From: Mangrovibacter phragmitis
GTDB taxonomy: Bacteria > Pseudomonadota > Gammaproteobacteria > Enterobacterales > Enterobacteriaceae
Length of the DNA stretch: 64,000 nt
Direction: 5' to 3'
NCBI RefSeq assembly: GCF_001655675.1
Contig: NZ_LYRP01000001.1
Coordinates: forward strand, 1,213,691 to 1,277,690
Below, piece after piece: positions 29,056 to 42,292 of the stretch. Position 1 is the first letter of the stretch. Each line of letters begins with the position of its first letter. The notes beneath the pieces were generated by a model. The model had not been told where the DNA came from. It worked only from the letters and a program-made list of their open reading frames with translations, and made no database searches. The position numbers and the translations under genes were made by a program.

Positions 29056-30030
29056 ATGGAATATACCACGCTGGGTAAAACCCACCTTCGCATTTCCCGT
29101 TTGTGTCTTGGTTGTATGACATTTGGTGAGCCAGAGCGTGGGCGACACGCCTGGACCTTACCGGAAGAAAGCAGCCGCGACCTGATTCAGTATGCCCTCG
29201 GCAGGGGCATTAATTTTTTCGATACTGCCAACAGTTACTCCGACGGCAGCAGTGAAGAAATCGTTGGCCGGGCATTGCGTGACTTTGCCCGCCGGGAAGA
29301 TGTGGTGGTGGCAACCAAGGTCTACTTCCCTGTGGGGGATTTAACCGAAGGCCTGTCACGCAAGCAAATTATGCGGTCCATTGATGACAGCCTGAAACGC
29401 CTTGGAATGGAGTATGTCGACCTGCTGCAGATCCACCGCTGGGACTACAACACACCACTGGAAGAAACGCTTGAAGCGCTGCATGATGTCGTTCAGTCCG
29501 GCAAAGCTCGCTTTATTGGCGCATCATCCATGCATGCCTGGCAATTTGCTAAAGCACTGTTCACCCAACGCCAGCATGGCTGGAATGAGTTTGTTACTAT
29601 GCAGGACCAGTACAATCTTATTCAGCGTGAAGAAGAACGGGATATGCTGCCATTGTGCTACGACCAGGGGATTGCCGTTATTCCATGGAGCCCGCTGGCT
29701 CGTGGGCGTTTAACCCGCCCCTGGGGGGAAACCACAGCCCGTTCAGTGTCAGATGAGTTCGGTAAAAGTCTGTATCAGTCCAGTGAAGCGAATGACGAAC
29801 AAATTGCGCAGAGAGTGGCCGCAATCGCTCGCGATAAAGAAGTCAGCCGTGCCCAGGTGGCTCTGGCATGGTTGTTAAGTAAACGAGGTATTGCGGCACC
29901 AATTATTGGCTCATCACGCAAAGAGCAGCTTGAAGACTTACTGAATGCTGTCGATTTGAAACTCAGTGATGAAGATATTGCCGAGCTGGAAACGCCTTAC
30001 CAGCCGCATCACGTAGTTGGCTTTCGTTAA
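29056..30030 (+). CDS. yajO: aldo/keto reductase YajO
   Basis: A 324-residue aldo/keto reductase, orthologue of E. coli YajO (324 aa), reported to take part in making 1-deoxyxylulose from ribulose 5-phosphate. The catalytic residues are seen in FFDTANSYSDGSSEE (Asp, Tyr), VATKVYFPVG (Lys) and LLQIHRWDYNTP (His). AGGAG lies five bases before the ATG. Last gene of the xseB-ispA-dxs-yajO run, converging on pgpA. Confidence 0.95.
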   Translation: MEYTTLGKTHLRISRLCLGCMTFGEPERGRHAWTLPEESSRDLIQYALGRGINFFDTANSYSDGSSEEIVGRALRDFARREDVVVATKVYFPVGDLTEGLSRKQIMRSIDDSLKRLGMEYVDLLQIHRWDYNTPLEETLEALHDVVQSGKARFIGASSMHAWQFAKALFTQRQHGWNEFVTMQDQYNLIQREEERDMLPLCYDQGIAVIPWSPLARGRLTRPWGETTARSVSDEFGKSLYQSSEANDEQIAQRVAAIARDKEVSRAQVALAWLLSKRGIAAPIIGSSRKEQLEDLLNAVDLKLSDEDIAELETPYQPHHVVGFR

Positions 30031-30089
30031 CTATCGGCACAACCTCATGTCCGCACAGAACGAGAGGATGGCACCCAATAAAAAACCAG

Positions 30090-30111
30090 GAAAATCAATT
30101 CATTGATTTTC
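30090..30111. other. short AT-rich palindrome between yajO and pgpA
   Basis: GAAAATCAAT-TC-ATTGATTTTC, a perfect ten-base inverted repeat with a two-base loop, 12 bases before a stronger terminator. Either a second terminator hairpin or a protein site. Confidence 0.5.
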
Positions 30112-30122
30112 GGCTGCTAACT

Positions 30123-30158
30123 AAAAAGAAGGAAAAACCACGCTTTTTCCTTCTTTTT
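30123..30158. terminator. bidirectional terminator, yajO/pgpA
   Basis: AAAAAGAAGGAAAAA and TTTTTCCTTCTTTTT form a perfect 15-base stem across a six-base loop, with T-rich ends on both strands. Confidence 0.82.
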
Positions 30159-30198
30159 CACCAATATGAAGCAACCCTGTAAGGGGCTGTTTCATGGC

Positions 30199-30720
30199 TC
30201 AGCTCAGTAAACCAATGGGCCAGTAATGGCCACATAAATACAGGGCTGCTGCAGCGATAACCCCGGCGACAATGTCATCCACCATAATGCCCATGCCGCC
30301 ATGCACATTTTTGTCAAACCAGCGGATGGGCCAGGGTTTCCACATATCGAAAATACGGAATAGCACAAACCCTACAGCCACCCAGCGCCAGTCATTGGTA
30401 GGGAGTGCCATCAGGGTTATCCACATGCCGATGAATTCATCCCACACAATACTTCCGTGGTCATGGACTCCCATGTCACGGGCTGTTATATGGCATAAAT
30501 AGACGCCAATGCAGATTCCCAACATCAGCACCAGTACATACAGTTGCCAGGGCAGGAAGCTCAGTAAATACCAGAAAGGAATAGCTGCCAGGGATCCCAT
30601 CGTGCCGGGGACTATCGGGCTTAAACCACTGCCAAACCCGGTCGCCAACAAATGCCATGGGTTAGATAGCCTAAGCCGGCGTTTGGCCGCGGCTTTTTCA
30701 GACGGTCGCAAAGTGGTCAT
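30199..30720 (-). CDS. pgpA: phosphatidylglycerophosphatase A
   Basis: A 173-residue inner-membrane phosphatase (E. coli PgpA 172 aa) that converts phosphatidylglycerol phosphate to phosphatidylglycerol. The conserved [48 protein letters not shown] and [14 protein letters not shown] blocks are intact, with about four membrane segments. Its start overlaps the thiL 3' end by 23 bases, as in E. coli, so the nrdR-to-pgpA genes are one operon. Confidence 0.96.
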   Translation of the reverse strand: MTTLRPSEKAAAKRRLRLSNPWHLLATGFGSGLSPIVPGTMGSLAAIPFWYLLSFLPWQLYVLVLMLGICIGVYLCHITARDMGVHDHGSIVWDEFIGMWITLMALPTNDWRWVAVGFVLFRIFDMWKPWPIRWFDKNVHGGMGIMVDDIVAGVIAAAALYLCGHYWPIGLLS

Positions 30721-31675
30721 ATCCGTGTAACTCCAGTTTTACCGGCTTTCCTTGTTGCATCAGTATCAGCCCGTCATTGGCCACGGTCATTTGCCCCACA
30801 CAAGTCCAGGGAATACCTAAATGGCCAATCGCTACGTCCAGCGCTCCACGGTTAACTTCCGGCACCGTAAAGCAGAGTTCGTAATCTTCCCCTCCGGCCA
30901 GAGCCCACTCCAGCGCCTGCTCCATTGATGTACTGGCCTTGAGCGCGTCGGAAAGCGGCAGGTTATCCAGCTCAAGGCGGGCACCACAACCACTGGCTTT
31001 CAGGATGTGGCCCAGGTCAGAGATCAGGCCGTCGGAAAGATCAATAGCACTGCTTGCCAGATCCCGTAACGCCTGGCCGTGGAGAATCCGTGGTTTAGGG
31101 CGTAAATGACGGCTTACCAGCCAGTCAGCATGGACTTTATCTTCCACCAGCAAACGTTTCTGAAGAATCGCCAGCCCGGCTGCACTGTCACCGGGTGTCC
31201 CGGTCACGTAAATCCAGTCTCCCGGACGTGCACCACTACGCTTCAACGCTCTGCCATGAGGAACAAAACCATGAATACCCAGAGTCATCGACAGTGGACC
31301 TTTCGTGGTATCCCCGCCGATTAACTGCATATCATAGTAACTGAGCTGCTCGAACAGGCTGTCACTAAAGGCGGCAAGCCAGCTCTCATCCACATTTGGC
31401 AAGGTTAATGCCAGTGTAAGCCAGGCGGGGTCTGCCCCCATCGCCGCAAGATCACTAATATTTACCGCCAGCGCCTTACAGGCAATATCGGCAGGCGCCA
31501 TATCAGGAAGAAAATGAATACCACTCACCAGCGTATCAGTGCTGATCGCGAGGGTCTGGCGTTCAGGAACAACCAGTAAGGCACAGTCATCGCCAATACC
31601 TGTTTCCACATCCCGCCGCGAACTGCTGACACGATTGAAATAGCGGTCTATTAACGAAAATTCACCGCAAGCCAT
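30698..31675 (-). CDS. thiL: thiamine-monophosphate kinase
   Basis: A 325-residue kinase (E. coli ThiL 325 aa) that makes thiamine diphosphate from thiamine monophosphate with [34 protein letters not shown] and [14 protein letters not shown] are the family Mg/ATP-binding motifs. I start at the ATG at 31675, where the residues MACGEFSLI match E. coli and GAGG lies eight bases upstream; an open frame to 31765 has no similarity. Confidence 0.96.
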   Translation of the reverse strand: MACGEFSLIDRYFNRVSSSRRDVETGIGDDCALLVVPERQTLAISTDTLVSGIHFLPDMAPADIACKALAVNISDLAAMGADPAWLTLALTLPNVDESWLAAFSDSLFEQLSYYDMQLIGGDTTKGPLSMTLGIHGFVPHGRALKRSGARPGDWIYVTGTPGDSAAGLAILQKRLLVEDKVHADWLVSRHLRPKPRILHGQALRDLASSAIDLSDGLISDLGHILKASGCGARLELDNLPLSDALKASTSMEQALEWALAGGEDYELCFTVPEVNRGALDVAIGHLGIPWTCVGQMTVANDGLILMQQGKPVKLELHGYDHFATV

Positions 31676-31774
31676 ACAAAAAGCCTCAACAGATAAAAAA
31701 ACAAAGGCCGGGAAACCCGGCCAATGACAACAATGCTGGTGCTGCCTTACAAGACAACACGCCATGTATCAAAC

Positions 31775-32194
31775 TTATTTCCGGTGTGGGCGCACCTGAG
31801 GCGCGACTTTGTCGAGAACACCGTTAACAAACTTATGGCTATCTTCTGCACCAAACGTTTTAGCCAGTTCAATCGCTTCATTGATGGCCACTTTATATGG
31901 GACATCATCACGTTTAGACAGTTCAAACAACGCAATACGCAATACCGCTTTTTCCACCTGGCCTAACTCTTCAAGCTGGCGAGATAATACAGGCTTCATA
32001 AGCTCATCGAGATATGCGCTGTTATTCGCCACCCCGGCCAGCAGTTCACGGAAGTACATGACGTCGACATCTTTCACGTCCTGTTCCGCCAGGAACTGGT
32101 ATTCAACATCAGCGATGTCGTTCTGGGACAACTGCCAGGAGTAAAGCGCCTGGACGGCACACTCACGGGCGCGGTGACGAGCAGCAGGTTTCAC
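31775..32194 (-). CDS. nusB: transcription antitermination factor NusB
   Basis: A 139-residue helical protein, same length as E. coli NusB. With NusE (S10) it binds boxA RNA in rRNA leaders for antitermination. Conserved [20 protein letters not shown] N-terminus ([16 protein letters not shown]) and [20 protein letters not shown]. Between ribE and thiL as in E. coli. Confidence 0.97.
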   Translation of the reverse strand: MKPAARHRARECAVQALYSWQLSQNDIADVEYQFLAEQDVKDVDVMYFRELLAGVANNSAYLDELMKPVLSRQLEELGQVEKAVLRIALFELSKRDDVPYKVAINEAIELAKTFGAEDSHKFVNGVLDKVAPQVRPHRK

Positions 32195-32215
32195 GGAATT
32201 CCCCTTACTAAAAAA

Positions 32216-32686
32216 TCAGGCCTTAATGGCTTTCAATACATTAATCATTTCGAGCGCGGTCAGGGCAGCTTCTGCACCTTTATTACCGGCTTTAGTACCA
32301 GCACGCTCAATTGCCTGCTCAATACTTTCGGTTGTCAGAACACCGAAGGCTACCGGAATTTCGCTACTCTGGGCGACATGAGACAAACCAGTGCTTGCAC
32401 CACCTGCGACATATTCAAAATGGGCAGTACCGCCACGAATAACAGTACCCAGCGCAACCACCGCGTCATAACGGCCAGTTTTCGCCAGTGCGCCAGCAGC
32501 CAGTGGCAGCTCATACGCACCCGGAACCCAAACCACGGTGATATTTTCATCTTTTACCTGACCAATACGTTTCAGGGCGTCAATCGCACCGTCCAGCAGG
32601 CTGTCATTGATGAAGTTATTAAAACGCGCGATTGTGATGGCGACGCGAGCGTCCGGGGTAGCAACGGTAGCTTCAATAATGTTCAT
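32216..32686 (-). CDS. ribE: 6,7-dimethyl-8-ribityllumazine synthase
   Basis: A 156-residue lumazine synthase (RibE/RibH), same length as E. coli, catalysing the penultimate step of riboflavin synthesis and forming a 60-mer shell. [16 protein letters not shown] and [19 protein letters not shown] are substrate-site motifs. The ATG at 32686 follows AAGGAAG; the frame remains open upstream into the ribD 3' end but the extra residues are not related. Confidence 0.97.
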   Translation of the reverse strand: MNIIEATVATPDARVAITIARFNNFINDSLLDGAIDALKRIGQVKDENITVVWVPGAYELPLAAGALAKTGRYDAVVALGTVIRGGTAHFEYVAGGASTGLSHVAQSSEIPVAFGVLTTESIEQAIERAGTKAGNKGAEAALTALEMINVLKAIKA

Positions 32687-32828
32687 ACTCTTCCTTACGA
32701 GTTTTGTTGTGGCCCCCGCAGGGGGGCGGATTTTATCATAATCTTTCAGGCACTGCTTACTTTTATACACCTTACGCGCTGAATGCCTTCTCTCCTCCGG
32801 CATTCCGGTTATGTGCATCCGTTCTGAC

Positions 32829-33941
32829 TCAGTGGCTGGTATCAGGTACCAAATGCAGGCAGAGATCTGGCCCAACCTGGCGAACCTGGCTGAAAACCAG
32901 TTGTGGCGCATCAGCCAGCATGGTCAGCCCCGGCAAAGCACACAGCCCACGGGCATCATTACCCAGCAATTTTGGCGCCATATAGACAATCAGTTCATCC
33001 ACCAGGCCTGCCTGTAATAATGCGCCGGACAGTTGCGCGCCAGCTTCCACCCATACACTATTAATCTGGCGCTGGCCCAGTTGCATCATCAACGCCACTA
33101 AATCCAGATGCCCGTTATGTTCGGGTAGCACTAACTGTTCCACAGCCTCCGGCCATAGCTGTGTATCTGCTATTGTTCTGGCAAGCCAGGTTTGCCCTGG
33201 CTGGCTGATAAGCCGGTGAGCCGGCGTCACGCGGTTATGGCTGTCGATAATAACCCGGACGGGCTGGCGTAAAGCTGACTGGGGATAATATTGTTGTGTA
33301 TCAGCGTCGAGCTCCTGCCAGCGAACAGTCAGCGCAGGATCATCGGCCAGAACAGTCGCACTGCTGGAAAGAATTGCGGCACTCTGCGCACGCAAACGCT
33401 GCACATCACGGCGTGATTGTGGTGAAGTAATCCACTGGCTTTCGCCGCTGGACATCGCTGTGCGCCCGTCCAGCGAAGCCCCCAGTTTCACTTGTATCCA
33501 GGGAAAACCGGTACGCATACGTTTTAAAAAACCCCGGTTAAGGCTTTCTGCTTCGCTATTCATTAGCCCATGGCTGACCTCCACACCAGCCTGCTGCAAA
33601 TGATACAGCCCGCGCCCGGCAACTTGCGGGTTTGGATCCTGCATCGCCGTCACCACCCGGCTGACACCGGCAGCAACCAGGGCTTCACAACAAGGCGGAG
33701 TTCGCCCGTAATGGCTACATGGTTCAAGGGTTACATAGGCTGTCGCACCACGAGCTTTATCGCCTGCCATACGCAATGCATGCACTTCGGCATGAGGTTC
33801 ACCCGCACGGTAGTGAAAACCTTCACCGACGATTTCACCATCACGCACAAGCACACAGCCAACATTAGGGTTAGGATGAGTGGTAAAACGACCACGGCGC
33901 GCCAGCTCTAACGCTCTGGCCATGTAGCCTTCATCGTGCAT
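32829..33941 (-). CDS. ribD: bifunctional riboflavin-specific deaminase/reductase
   Basis: A 370-residue two-domain enzyme (E. coli RibD 367 aa). The N-terminal deaminase (about 1-145) has the zinc site HAEVHAL and [12 protein letters not shown]. The C-terminal reductase (about 146-370) has [20 protein letters not shown] and [13 protein letters not shown]. It carries out deamination and side-chain reduction in riboflavin synthesis. It lies four bases after nrdR, the first gene of the operon, and 143 bases before ribE. Confidence 0.97.
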   Translation of the reverse strand: MHDEGYMARALELARRGRFTTHPNPNVGCVLVRDGEIVGEGFHYRAGEPHAEVHALRMAGDKARGATAYVTLEPCSHYGRTPPCCEALVAAGVSRVVTAMQDPNPQVAGRGLYHLQQAGVEVSHGLMNSEAESLNRGFLKRMRTGFPWIQVKLGASLDGRTAMSSGESQWITSPQSRRDVQRLRAQSAAILSSSATVLADDPALTVRWQELDADTQQYYPQSALRQPVRVIIDSHNRVTPAHRLISQPGQTWLARTIADTQLWPEAVEQLVLPEHNGHLDLVALMMQLGQRQINSVWVEAGAQLSGALLQAGLVDELIVYMAPKLLGNDARGLCALPGLTMLADAPQLVFSQVRQVGPDLCLHLVPDTSH

Positions 33942-33944
33942 TAT

Positions 33945-34445
<501 letters not shown>

Positions 34446-34544
34446 TCAGACGACAAACCCGGATGATTTGAGATAAAGGCGCTATGCCTTTCATTACACG
34501 CCCGCTACTCTGAACATAATCCCGTAATTATGGATCATTTTTCT

Positions 34545-35114
34545 ATGAAAACCTGTTACCAGTCAGGGCTATTTATGTTGTGCACCACATTGATGGTAAG
34601 TGGTTGCACACCACAGGCCGAAGTAACCAGTGTGCATCAGGACGTACAAACCCTGAGCCACGAAATGCGCACACTACAGACAGAAACCCGGGATGTCGCC
34701 TGGCAGAACGCACTGAATGCCCGTTCAACTGAAGGCGCCTGGTTAATTCCTGGAGCAAACACACCGGTACGGCTTACCAGCCAGTTGGGGTTATTAACCT
34801 TCACGCTTACCCGTACTGAACCAACAGGAAATGGAGTGACTGTTTATATTCATGTCCACCGGGACGGTGATAAAGGTGTACCGGCATTTAACGGTAACCT
34901 TGTATGGGGAAAACTCTCTGGCACATTTGAACATTACCAGCAAGTGAATACCCACTCACTGCAATTTCAGTCACCTGCCGCACCGTCAGGACCGGTTGAC
35001 ATTGATCTCGCCATTCACCTGCCGGATACCCAACTCAGCGATGCAGGCTTTATCCGTATTCATGGGCTGGTGCCATCTGATGCCAGTAAAGTCACACCTG
35101 GCACAGCACAATAA
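34545..35114 (+). CDS. yajI: putative lipoprotein YajI (DUF3251)
   Basis: A protein of 189 residues with a lipoprotein signal peptide: K2, a hydrophobic stretch, then the lipobox VSGC with the acylated cysteine at residue 21. E. coli YajI, in the same place between nrdR and tsx, is a similar lipoprotein of the DUF3251 family. Residues 22-55 are a probable coiled coil (HQDVQTLSHEMRTLQTETRD). The C-terminal part is beta-rich. Function unknown. An in-frame ATG at 34530 would add five residues, including an acidic residue before the signal, and has no ribosome site, so I prefer 34545. Confidence 0.82.
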   Translation: MKTCYQSGLFMLCTTLMVSGCTPQAEVTSVHQDVQTLSHEMRTLQTETRDVAWQNALNARSTEGAWLIPGANTPVRLTSQLGLLTFTLTRTEPTGNGVTVYIHVHRDGDKGVPAFNGNLVWGKLSGTFEHYQQVNTHSLQFQSPAAPSGPVDIDLAIHLPDTQLSDAGFIRIHGLVPSDASKVTPGTAQ

Positions 35115-35478
35115 ACCACTGTTACTTATCTGCAGCCACGACGCCGGTTATCCAGCTGGCTGCAACTTCTCCTGGGGTCAGTTCTCCCTCGAACTAAAAA
35201 TGAGATTTAAATCACATTTTTTACGCAAACATTTAAGCTGATTGCAAAAATGCTTCAGCAAAAAGTATTTTGTATTGGACTGTAAAATTAAACCAGATAG
35301 AATTTCGCTGTTTTATTGGCACAAACGTGAACGCAATCGATTTCGCTTATGCAAGTTATATTAACTGAACATATATTTGTGAGGCAAAATAAGAATTGTG
35401 ACGTGCTCAAAACCAATATATCTGGCAATAGCAACTGCCTTCTCATGCATTTGCGACATCTAAAACAGTGACTACTAA
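35115..35478. other. yajI-tsx intergenic region with the tsx control region
   Basis: 364 AT-rich bases, without a gene. It includes a good CRP site (35201-35216) and two weaker TGTGA half-sites (35378, 35397) 19 bases apart close to tsx. This resembles the multi-site CRP/CytR arrangement of E. coli tsx, but I cannot place the CytR site. Confidence 0.5.
35201..35216. promoter_or_regulatory. CRP site upstream of tsx
   Basis: TGAGA-TTTAAA-TCACA matches the CRP consensus TGTGA-N6-TCACA at 9 of 10 positions. The tsx gene of E. coli is activated by cAMP-CRP. Confidence 0.65.
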
Positions 35479-36336
35479 ATGAAAAAAACACTTTTAGCGG
35501 CAGGCGCAGCTGTCGCACTTTCTTACACTGTATCTGCACAGGCTGCAGACAACAGTGGTGAATACCTCTCAGACTGGTGGCATCAGAGTGTTAACGTGGT
35601 GGGCAGTTACCACACACGCTTTGGACCACAACTCCGTAATGACACATACCTGGAATACGAAGCTTTTGCCAAAAAAGACTTCTTTGATTTCTATGGTTAT
35701 GTGGATTTACCCCGCTTCTTTGGCGGCAACTCTACTTCTACGGGTATCTGGAACCACGGCTCCCCGCTGTTTATGGAAATCGAACCACGCTTTTCCATTG
35801 ATAAGCTGACCGGAACAGACCTGAGTTTTGGGCCGTTCAAAGAGTGGTATTTTGCCAATAACTACATCTACGATATGGGCCGGAATAAATCTGGTCGTCA
35901 GAGCACCTGGTATATGGGTTTAGGTACCGATATCGATACCGGCCTGCCAATGGGACTGTCTCTGAATATTTATGCCAAATACCAATGGCAGAACTATCTG
36001 GCAGCGAATGAGAACGAATGGGATGGTTATCGCTTCAAAGTGAAATACTTTGTTCCGATTACTGACCTGTGGGGTGGTAAGTTGACTTATATCGGTTTCA
36101 CCAACTTTGACTGGGGTTCCGATTTAGGCGATCAACCGAACCGCACCAGCAACTCAATTGCTTCCAGCCACATTCTGGCGCTGAACTATGACCACTGGCA
36201 TTACTCTGTTGTTGCCCGTTATTTCCATAATGGCGGTCAATGGGAAGATGGTGCAGGTTTGAACTTCGGTAAAGGTGATTTCAATGTGAAATCAACTGGC
36301 TGGGGTTATTACCTGGTAGTGGGTTATAACTTCTGA
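35479..36336 (+). CDS. tsx: nucleoside-specific channel-forming protein Tsx
   Basis: A 285-residue outer-membrane protein with signal peptide [20 protein letters not shown] cleaved after AQA. The mature part is a 12-strand beta-barrel nucleoside channel ending in the outer-membrane C-terminal signature VVGYNF. E. coli Tsx (294 aa) has the same [20 protein letters not shown] start. Its job fits NupC in the same window: Tsx passes nucleosides through the outer membrane and NupC through the inner. Convergent with secF. Confidence 0.97.
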   Translation: MKKTLLAAGAAVALSYTVSAQAADNSGEYLSDWWHQSVNVVGSYHTRFGPQLRNDTYLEYEAFAKKDFFDFYGYVDLPRFFGGNSTSTGIWNHGSPLFMEIEPRFSIDKLTGTDLSFGPFKEWYFANNYIYDMGRNKSGRQSTWYMGLGTDIDTGLPMGLSLNIYAKYQWQNYLAANENEWDGYRFKVKYFVPITDLWGGKLTYIGFTNFDWGSDLGDQPNRTSNSIASSHILALNYDHWHYSVVARYFHNGGQWEDGAGLNFGKGDFNVKSTGWGYYLVVGYNF

Positions 36337-36554
36337 TAACAGAATGTGATTCCCCTCACCCCATGCCAGCCTGGCTGGTATGGGGTGAGATTTTCCTCTG
36401 GCGTTTTAACTTCCATTCACGCTCCCCCCTTATTTTCTTTACCTGTTCTGCTGTTTACCAACAGCCTGCTGATGAAGAGTGTTTTCTACATTGCCTGTGC
36501 TCATCAGGTATATGTTGTTGCTTACTCCCCTTGTAACCCCCTGTGTAACAGGCA

Positions 36555-36588
36555 AAAAAAACCACGGTGTTTAACCACCGTGGTTTTT
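36555..36588. terminator. bidirectional terminator, tsx/secF
   Basis: ACCACGGTG (36561-36569) pairs with CACCGTGGT (36576-36584), flanked by A8 and T5, so it works on both strands. Confidence 0.88.
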
Positions 36589-36610
36589 ATCAGCCAACAA
36601 CAAAACAGAA

Positions 36611-37582
36611 TTAAGGCAGAATGCGCGGTTGATCCGCCCCTTCTTTCTCAACTTTCTGTTGCAGCATATGCTCACGACGCATGCCCAGTTTCAGGGCCAG
36701 CGCAGAAGCCACATAGATTGATGATGCCGTACCGATGGTGACACCAATCAACATGGTCAGCGAGAAGCCTTTCAGCACCGGGCCGCCAAAGAGATACAGC
36801 ATCAAAATAACCATCAAAGTGGTACCGGACGTAATCAAAGTACGGTGCAGCGTCTGGGTCAATGACACGTTAAAAATTTCGTAAGGTGTACCGCGGCGGA
36901 TCTTGCGGAAGTTTTCACGAATACGGTCAGAAACCACGATGCTATCGTTCAGTGAATAACCGATAACCGACATCAACGAGGCCACAATAGTCAGGTCTAT
37001 CTCAATATGAAACAGAGACAGAACCCCCATGGTGATAATCACGTCGTGCGCCAGCGCCAGAACAACCCCAGCTGCCAGACGCCATTCAAAACGGAAACCC
37101 ACGTAGATAAGGATACAGATAAGCGCAGCAAACAACGCCATACCACCTTTCTGCGCCAAATCAGCACCTACGCTTGGGCCAACAAACTCAATACGTTTTA
37201 CCGTTGCCTGTTGGTGAGTGGTTTCATTAATTACACTAACCACTTTATTACCCAGTTCCTGGCTGCCATTAGCATTATGCACTGGCGGCATACGAACCAT
37301 GATGTCTCGGCTGCTACCAAAGTTTTGCAATAGCGGGTCAACGAACCCCGCTTTTTGCAATGCAGAGCGCATCAGATCCATATCGGCAGGTTTTTCGAGG
37401 TTAATTTCAATCACCGTACCACCGGTGAAATCCAGCCCCCAGTTAAACCCACGAACCCCCATTACAACCAGGGAAATAACCAGCAGCAAACCAGAGATGC
37501 CGAAGGCCAGGTAATCCCAGCGCATAAAGTCCCAGACTTTACGGCCGTGGTTCAATTGTTCAACAGTATATTCCTGTGCCAC
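36611..37582 (-). CDS. secF: protein translocase subunit SecF
   Basis: A 323-residue RND-type membrane protein, same length as E. coli SecF; with SecD it uses the proton gradient to help Sec-exported proteins leave the channel. Six membrane segments, with a periplasmic loop after the first; [12 protein letters not shown] and [19 protein letters not shown] are family motifs. The start is GTG at 37582 ([15 protein letters not shown] follows, as in E. coli), seven bases after GAGGAG. The frame is open upstream into secD, but without similarity. Confidence 0.96.
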   Translation of the reverse strand: MAQEYTVEQLNHGRKVWDFMRWDYLAFGISGLLLVISLVVMGVRGFNWGLDFTGGTVIEINLEKPADMDLMRSALQKAGFVDPLLQNFGSSRDIMVRMPPVHNANGSQELGNKVVSVINETTHQQATVKRIEFVGPSVGADLAQKGGMALFAALICILIYVGFRFEWRLAAGVVLALAHDVIITMGVLSLFHIEIDLTIVASLMSVIGYSLNDSIVVSDRIRENFRKIRRGTPYEIFNVSLTQTLHRTLITSGTTLMVILMLYLFGGPVLKGFSLTMLIGVTIGTASSIYVASALALKLGMRREHMLQQKVEKEGADQPRILP

Positions 37583-37592
37583 AACGCACTCC

Positions 37593-39440
37593 TCAGATAG
37601 ACAGCTTTTTGACGCGTTTGCCGCCATACAGCAGGTTCACGATGGCGCGGGTACCGACAATTGCGGTAAACATTGACGTTGCCACACCAATACCGGTGGT
37701 AATTGCAAAGCCCTTGATTGCCCCGGTGCCCACAGCGTACAGGATAATGACCTTGATAAGGGTGGTAATGTTCGCATCGAAAATCGAGCTGAACGCCCCT
37801 CTGTAACCTTCATCAATGGACTGTTGTATTGTACGGCCGTTACTCATTTCTTCTTTGATACGCTCGTTAATCAGCACGTTCGCATCAACGGCCACCGCAA
37901 GGGTTAACACTATCCCCGCAATACCAGGCATTGTCAGTGTTGCGCCAGGCAACAAGGACATAATCCCGACAACCAACACCAGGTTAGCCAGCAGTGCAGA
38001 CGTCGCAATCAGGCCAAATTTCTTGTAGAAGAAGATCATAAAGATGATGGAAATTGCCAAACCTGCCAGGCATGCTTCCAGACCCTGTTGGATGTTTTGC
38101 ATCCCAAGGGTTGGCCCAATGGTTCTTTCTTCGACAATCTGGATTGGCGCAATCAGCGCACCTGCACGCAACAGCAGTGAAAGCTGACGGGCTTCGGTCG
38201 GGTTGCTAATCCCGGTAATACGGAAACTGTTGCCCAGGCGTGACTGAATGTTCGCCACGTTGATAACTTCTTCCTGTTTCACCAGAATGGCGCGACCATG
38301 TGCATCTTTCTTACCACTGTCTTTATATTCCACAAACAGCGTCGCCATAGGGCGGCCAATGTTATCTTTTGTGAAATTAGACATAATGCTCCCACCCGCG
38401 CTATCCAGTGAAATATTCACCTGCGGTTGGTTGTATTCGTCCATGCTCGACGTGGAATCAGTGATATGGTCACCGGTGAGAATGACGCGTTTGTACAGCA
38501 CAATTGGCTGACCATCACGGGTGTATTTCACTTCAGAATCACCCGGTATACGCCCGGCAGCCACCGCTGCCGGATCCACACTGGTATTCACCAGACGGAA
38601 TTCCAGCGTTGCTGTCGCACCGAGAATTTCTTTCGCACGCGCGGTATCCTGAATCCCGGGTAACTCAACCACAATGCGGTCTGAACCCTGGCGTTGAACC
38701 AACGGCTCTGCAACACCCAGCTGGTTTACACGGTTACGCAGAATATTAATGTTCTGCTGCACAGCATATTCCCGGGCTTCACGCAGACGGTCATCGCTCA
38801 TTACTGCACGTAACCCGTTGTCGCCCTGGCTGGAAATCACCAGATCACGGTGGCGCGGAGAGAGATAAGAGATGGCTTCATCGCGTGCAGATGAATTCGG
38901 GAAGGTAATACTGAGCCCGTAGTTATCAGTTTTGCGTACACTGGAGTAAGGAATATTTTTGGTACGCAGATCACTACGCAGTGTATCAATATTCTGTTCC
39001 TGCAGTTTGCTCAACGCAGTATCCATATCCACTTCCATCAGGAAGTGCACACCACCACGTAAATCAAGACCGAGTTTCATCGGCTCCGCAGAAATAGCAG
39101 ACAACCAGCGCGGTGTGGCTGGCGCAAGGTTCAGCGCAACAACATATTGATCGCCTAATGCACTTACCAGTGCTTCCCTGGCGCGTAACTGAGTATCTGT
39201 TGAATCAAAGCGGGCAAGAATTGCGCCTTTTTCCAACGCCACAGATTTCGCGGTGATATTATCTTTTTTAAATTCAGACAGGACCTGGTCCAGCGTTTTC
39301 TCACTGGCGGCGGCACCGCGCGCACCAGTGATCTGAACAGCCGGATCCTCGCCATAAAGGTTGGGAAGCGCATACAGCAGGCCGACGATAAGTACGACGA
39401 CCAGCATAATATACTTCCACAAAGGATAACGGTTTAACAC
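37593..39440 (-). CDS. secD: protein translocase subunit SecD
   Basis: A 615-residue RND-type membrane protein, same length as E. coli SecD, partner of SecF. It has one N-terminal membrane segment, a large periplasmic P1 region, then five membrane segments ([19 protein letters not shown], then [17 protein letters not shown]). [18 protein letters not shown] is typical. Ten bases separate it from secF. Part of the queA-tgt-yajC-secD-secF operon. Confidence 0.97.
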   Translation of the reverse strand: MLNRYPLWKYIMLVVVLIVGLLYALPNLYGEDPAVQITGARGAAASEKTLDQVLSEFKKDNITAKSVALEKGAILARFDSTDTQLRAREALVSALGDQYVVALNLAPATPRWLSAISAEPMKLGLDLRGGVHFLMEVDMDTALSKLQEQNIDTLRSDLRTKNIPYSSVRKTDNYGLSITFPNSSARDEAISYLSPRHRDLVISSQGDNGLRAVMSDDRLREAREYAVQQNINILRNRVNQLGVAEPLVQRQGSDRIVVELPGIQDTARAKEILGATATLEFRLVNTSVDPAAVAAGRIPGDSEVKYTRDGQPIVLYKRVILTGDHITDSTSSMDEYNQPQVNISLDSAGGSIMSNFTKDNIGRPMATLFVEYKDSGKKDAHGRAILVKQEEVINVANIQSRLGNSFRITGISNPTEARQLSLLLRAGALIAPIQIVEERTIGPTLGMQNIQQGLEACLAGLAISIIFMIFFYKKFGLIATSALLANLVLVVGIMSLLPGATLTMPGIAGIVLTLAVAVDANVLINERIKEEMSNGRTIQQSIDEGYRGAFSSIFDANITTLIKVIILYAVGTGAIKGFAITTGIGVATSMFTAIVGTRAIVNLLYGGKRVKKLSI

Positions 39441-39467
39441 GGCAGTTCCCTTTGGGAAAACAGAAGA

Positions 39468-39800
39468 TTACAGCGCCTTCATAGTGCCTTTCGGCAGGAC
39501 AGCTGCGACAAAGTCACGTTTGATAACGACTTCAGTGGTATCGTTCAGCGCAATGGAAATATAGCCATTTTCGCCTACTTTGTTAACACGACCTACCAGC
39601 CCGCCATTAGTCAGCACTTCATCGCCTTTCGCGATAGAGTCCATCAGTTTTTTATGGTCTTTAGTACGTTTTTGCTGTGGGCGCAGAATCATGAAATAGA
39701 AAATCAGGCCGAATACCACCAGCATCAGAATCAGTGACATCGGGCTGCCCTGAGCAGGCGCACCAGTTGCCGCTACCGCATCAGAAATAAAAAAGCTCAT
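39468..39800 (-). CDS. yajC: Sec translocon accessory protein YajC
   Basis: A 110-residue inner-membrane protein with one membrane helix (SLILMLVVFGLIFYFMILRP) followed by a basic cytoplasmic tail, same length as E. coli YajC. It associates with SecDF and, in other work, AcrB. Between tgt and secD. Confidence 0.97.
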   Translation of the reverse strand: MSFFISDAVAATGAPAQGSPMSLILMLVVFGLIFYFMILRPQQKRTKDHKKLMDSIAKGDEVLTNGGLVGRVNKVGENGYISIALNDTTEVVIKRDFVAAVLPKGTMKAL

Positions 39801-39822
39801 TAAAAATCCCTCATTTATTTAA

Positions 39823-40962
<1,140 letters not shown>

Positions 40963-41126
40963 TCAGAGACACAGTCTGATGGTTAATCCACCATAAGCAG
41001 TAGTGCTGCTTGTGGGCTGTCATTTTTGCCAGGCAACAGGCAAAGGGCTGCCAGAGACAAAAACGCTCCGCATAGCACTACGCGAAGCGTCTGGCTGGCA
41101 AAACGCCAGGAGAACCTTGCTACAGG

Positions 41127-42197
41127 TTATTCCCCCGGGCGCTCATTAATGGCCTGAGGATTGTACGTGATAAACATCGCATCCCCATAGCTAAAAAAGC
41201 GATACTCAGATTTTACAGCCTCATGGTAGGCATGCATGGTGTGTTGGTAACCGGCAAATGCAGAGACCAGCATAATCAGCGTGGATTCGGGCAAGTGGAA
41301 GTTGGTAATCAGCGCATCAATCACCTGATACTGGTAGCCCGGATAAATAAAGATTTGAGTGTCGCCGAAGAAAGGCGCTATCAGCGCCTCTTTTGCTGCC
41401 GTGGCTGCACTTTCCAGTGAGCGCACAGAGGTGGTTCCTACGGCAATCACCCGGTTACCACGCGCTTTAGCGGCCATAACGGCATCAACGACTTCTTGCG
41501 GCACTTCGGCATATTCGGAATGCATAATGTGGTCTTCGATGCTGTCCACCCGCACTGGCTGGAAAGTCCCTGCGCCAACATGTAACGTGACAAAGGCCAT
41601 TTCCACGCCTTTCTCACGCAACGCCGCCAGCAAAGGCTCATCAAAGTGCAGGCCTGCGGTAGGCGCCGCGACAGCCCCAGGACGCTCACTGTATACCGTC
41701 TGATAAAGCTCTTTATCTGCTTCTTCGTCTGGCCGGTCGATATACGGCGGCAACGGCATATGGCCAATCTGGTTTAATATATCCAGTACCGGACGGCTTT
41801 CTTCAAATACCACTTCGAATAACGCGTCATGGCGCGCCACCATGGTTGCTTTAATGCTCTCGTCATCTCCCAGCAACAGCTCTGCGCCAGGTTTCGGGGC
41901 TTTAGATGCCCGAATGTGTGCCAGCACACGGTGCTCATCCAGCATCCGTTCAACCAGCAGTTCGATTTTGCCGCCACTGGCTTTTTTGCCAAATAAACGC
42001 GCCGGGATCACACGAGTGTTATTGAACACCAGTAAATCACCGGGGTTGAGTTTATCGAGCAAGTCGGTGAAAGTACCGTGCGTGAGAGCACCCGTCGGCC
42101 CGTCCAGGGACAGTAACCGGCAGGCACTGCGCTGAGCTTGTGGGTAGTGGGCAATTAAGGATTCGGGTAATTCAAAAGAAAAATCGGCAACACGCAT
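41127..42197 (-). CDS. queA: tRNA preQ1 ribosyltransferase-isomerase QueA
   Basis: A 356-residue enzyme, same length as E. coli QueA, which moves the ribosyl part of S-adenosylmethionine onto preQ1 in tRNA, giving epoxyqueuosine. It acts directly after Tgt. [18 protein letters not shown] start, PTAGLHFDE and [19 protein letters not shown] are family motifs. It heads the operon; the 176 bases before tgt contain several short inverted repeats but no clear terminator. Confidence 0.97.
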   Translation of the reverse strand: MRVADFSFELPESLIAHYPQAQRSACRLLSLDGPTGALTHGTFTDLLDKLNPGDLLVFNNTRVIPARLFGKKASGGKIELLVERMLDEHRVLAHIRASKAPKPGAELLLGDDESIKATMVARHDALFEVVFEESRPVLDILNQIGHMPLPPYIDRPDEEADKELYQTVYSERPGAVAAPTAGLHFDEPLLAALREKGVEMAFVTLHVGAGTFQPVRVDSIEDHIMHSEYAEVPQEVVDAVMAAKARGNRVIAVGTTSVRSLESAATAAKEALIAPFFGDTQIFIYPGYQYQVIDALITNFHLPESTLIMLVSAFAGYQHTMHAYHEAVKSEYRFFSYGDAMFITYNPQAINERPGE

Positions 42198-42292
42198 GGC
42201 TCTTCACTTAGACTTAAAAACAGGCGGCTTAGTCTAGTGCCAGGGGCGTTTCCCTGCAACCACCAGCCGCAAATCCGTTACAGAGTGGTGTT

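Noticed and set aside
35288..35539. 83-codon minus-strand frame overlapping the tsx start
   Set aside because: Overlaps the tsx control region and signal peptide; no ribosome site or similarity.
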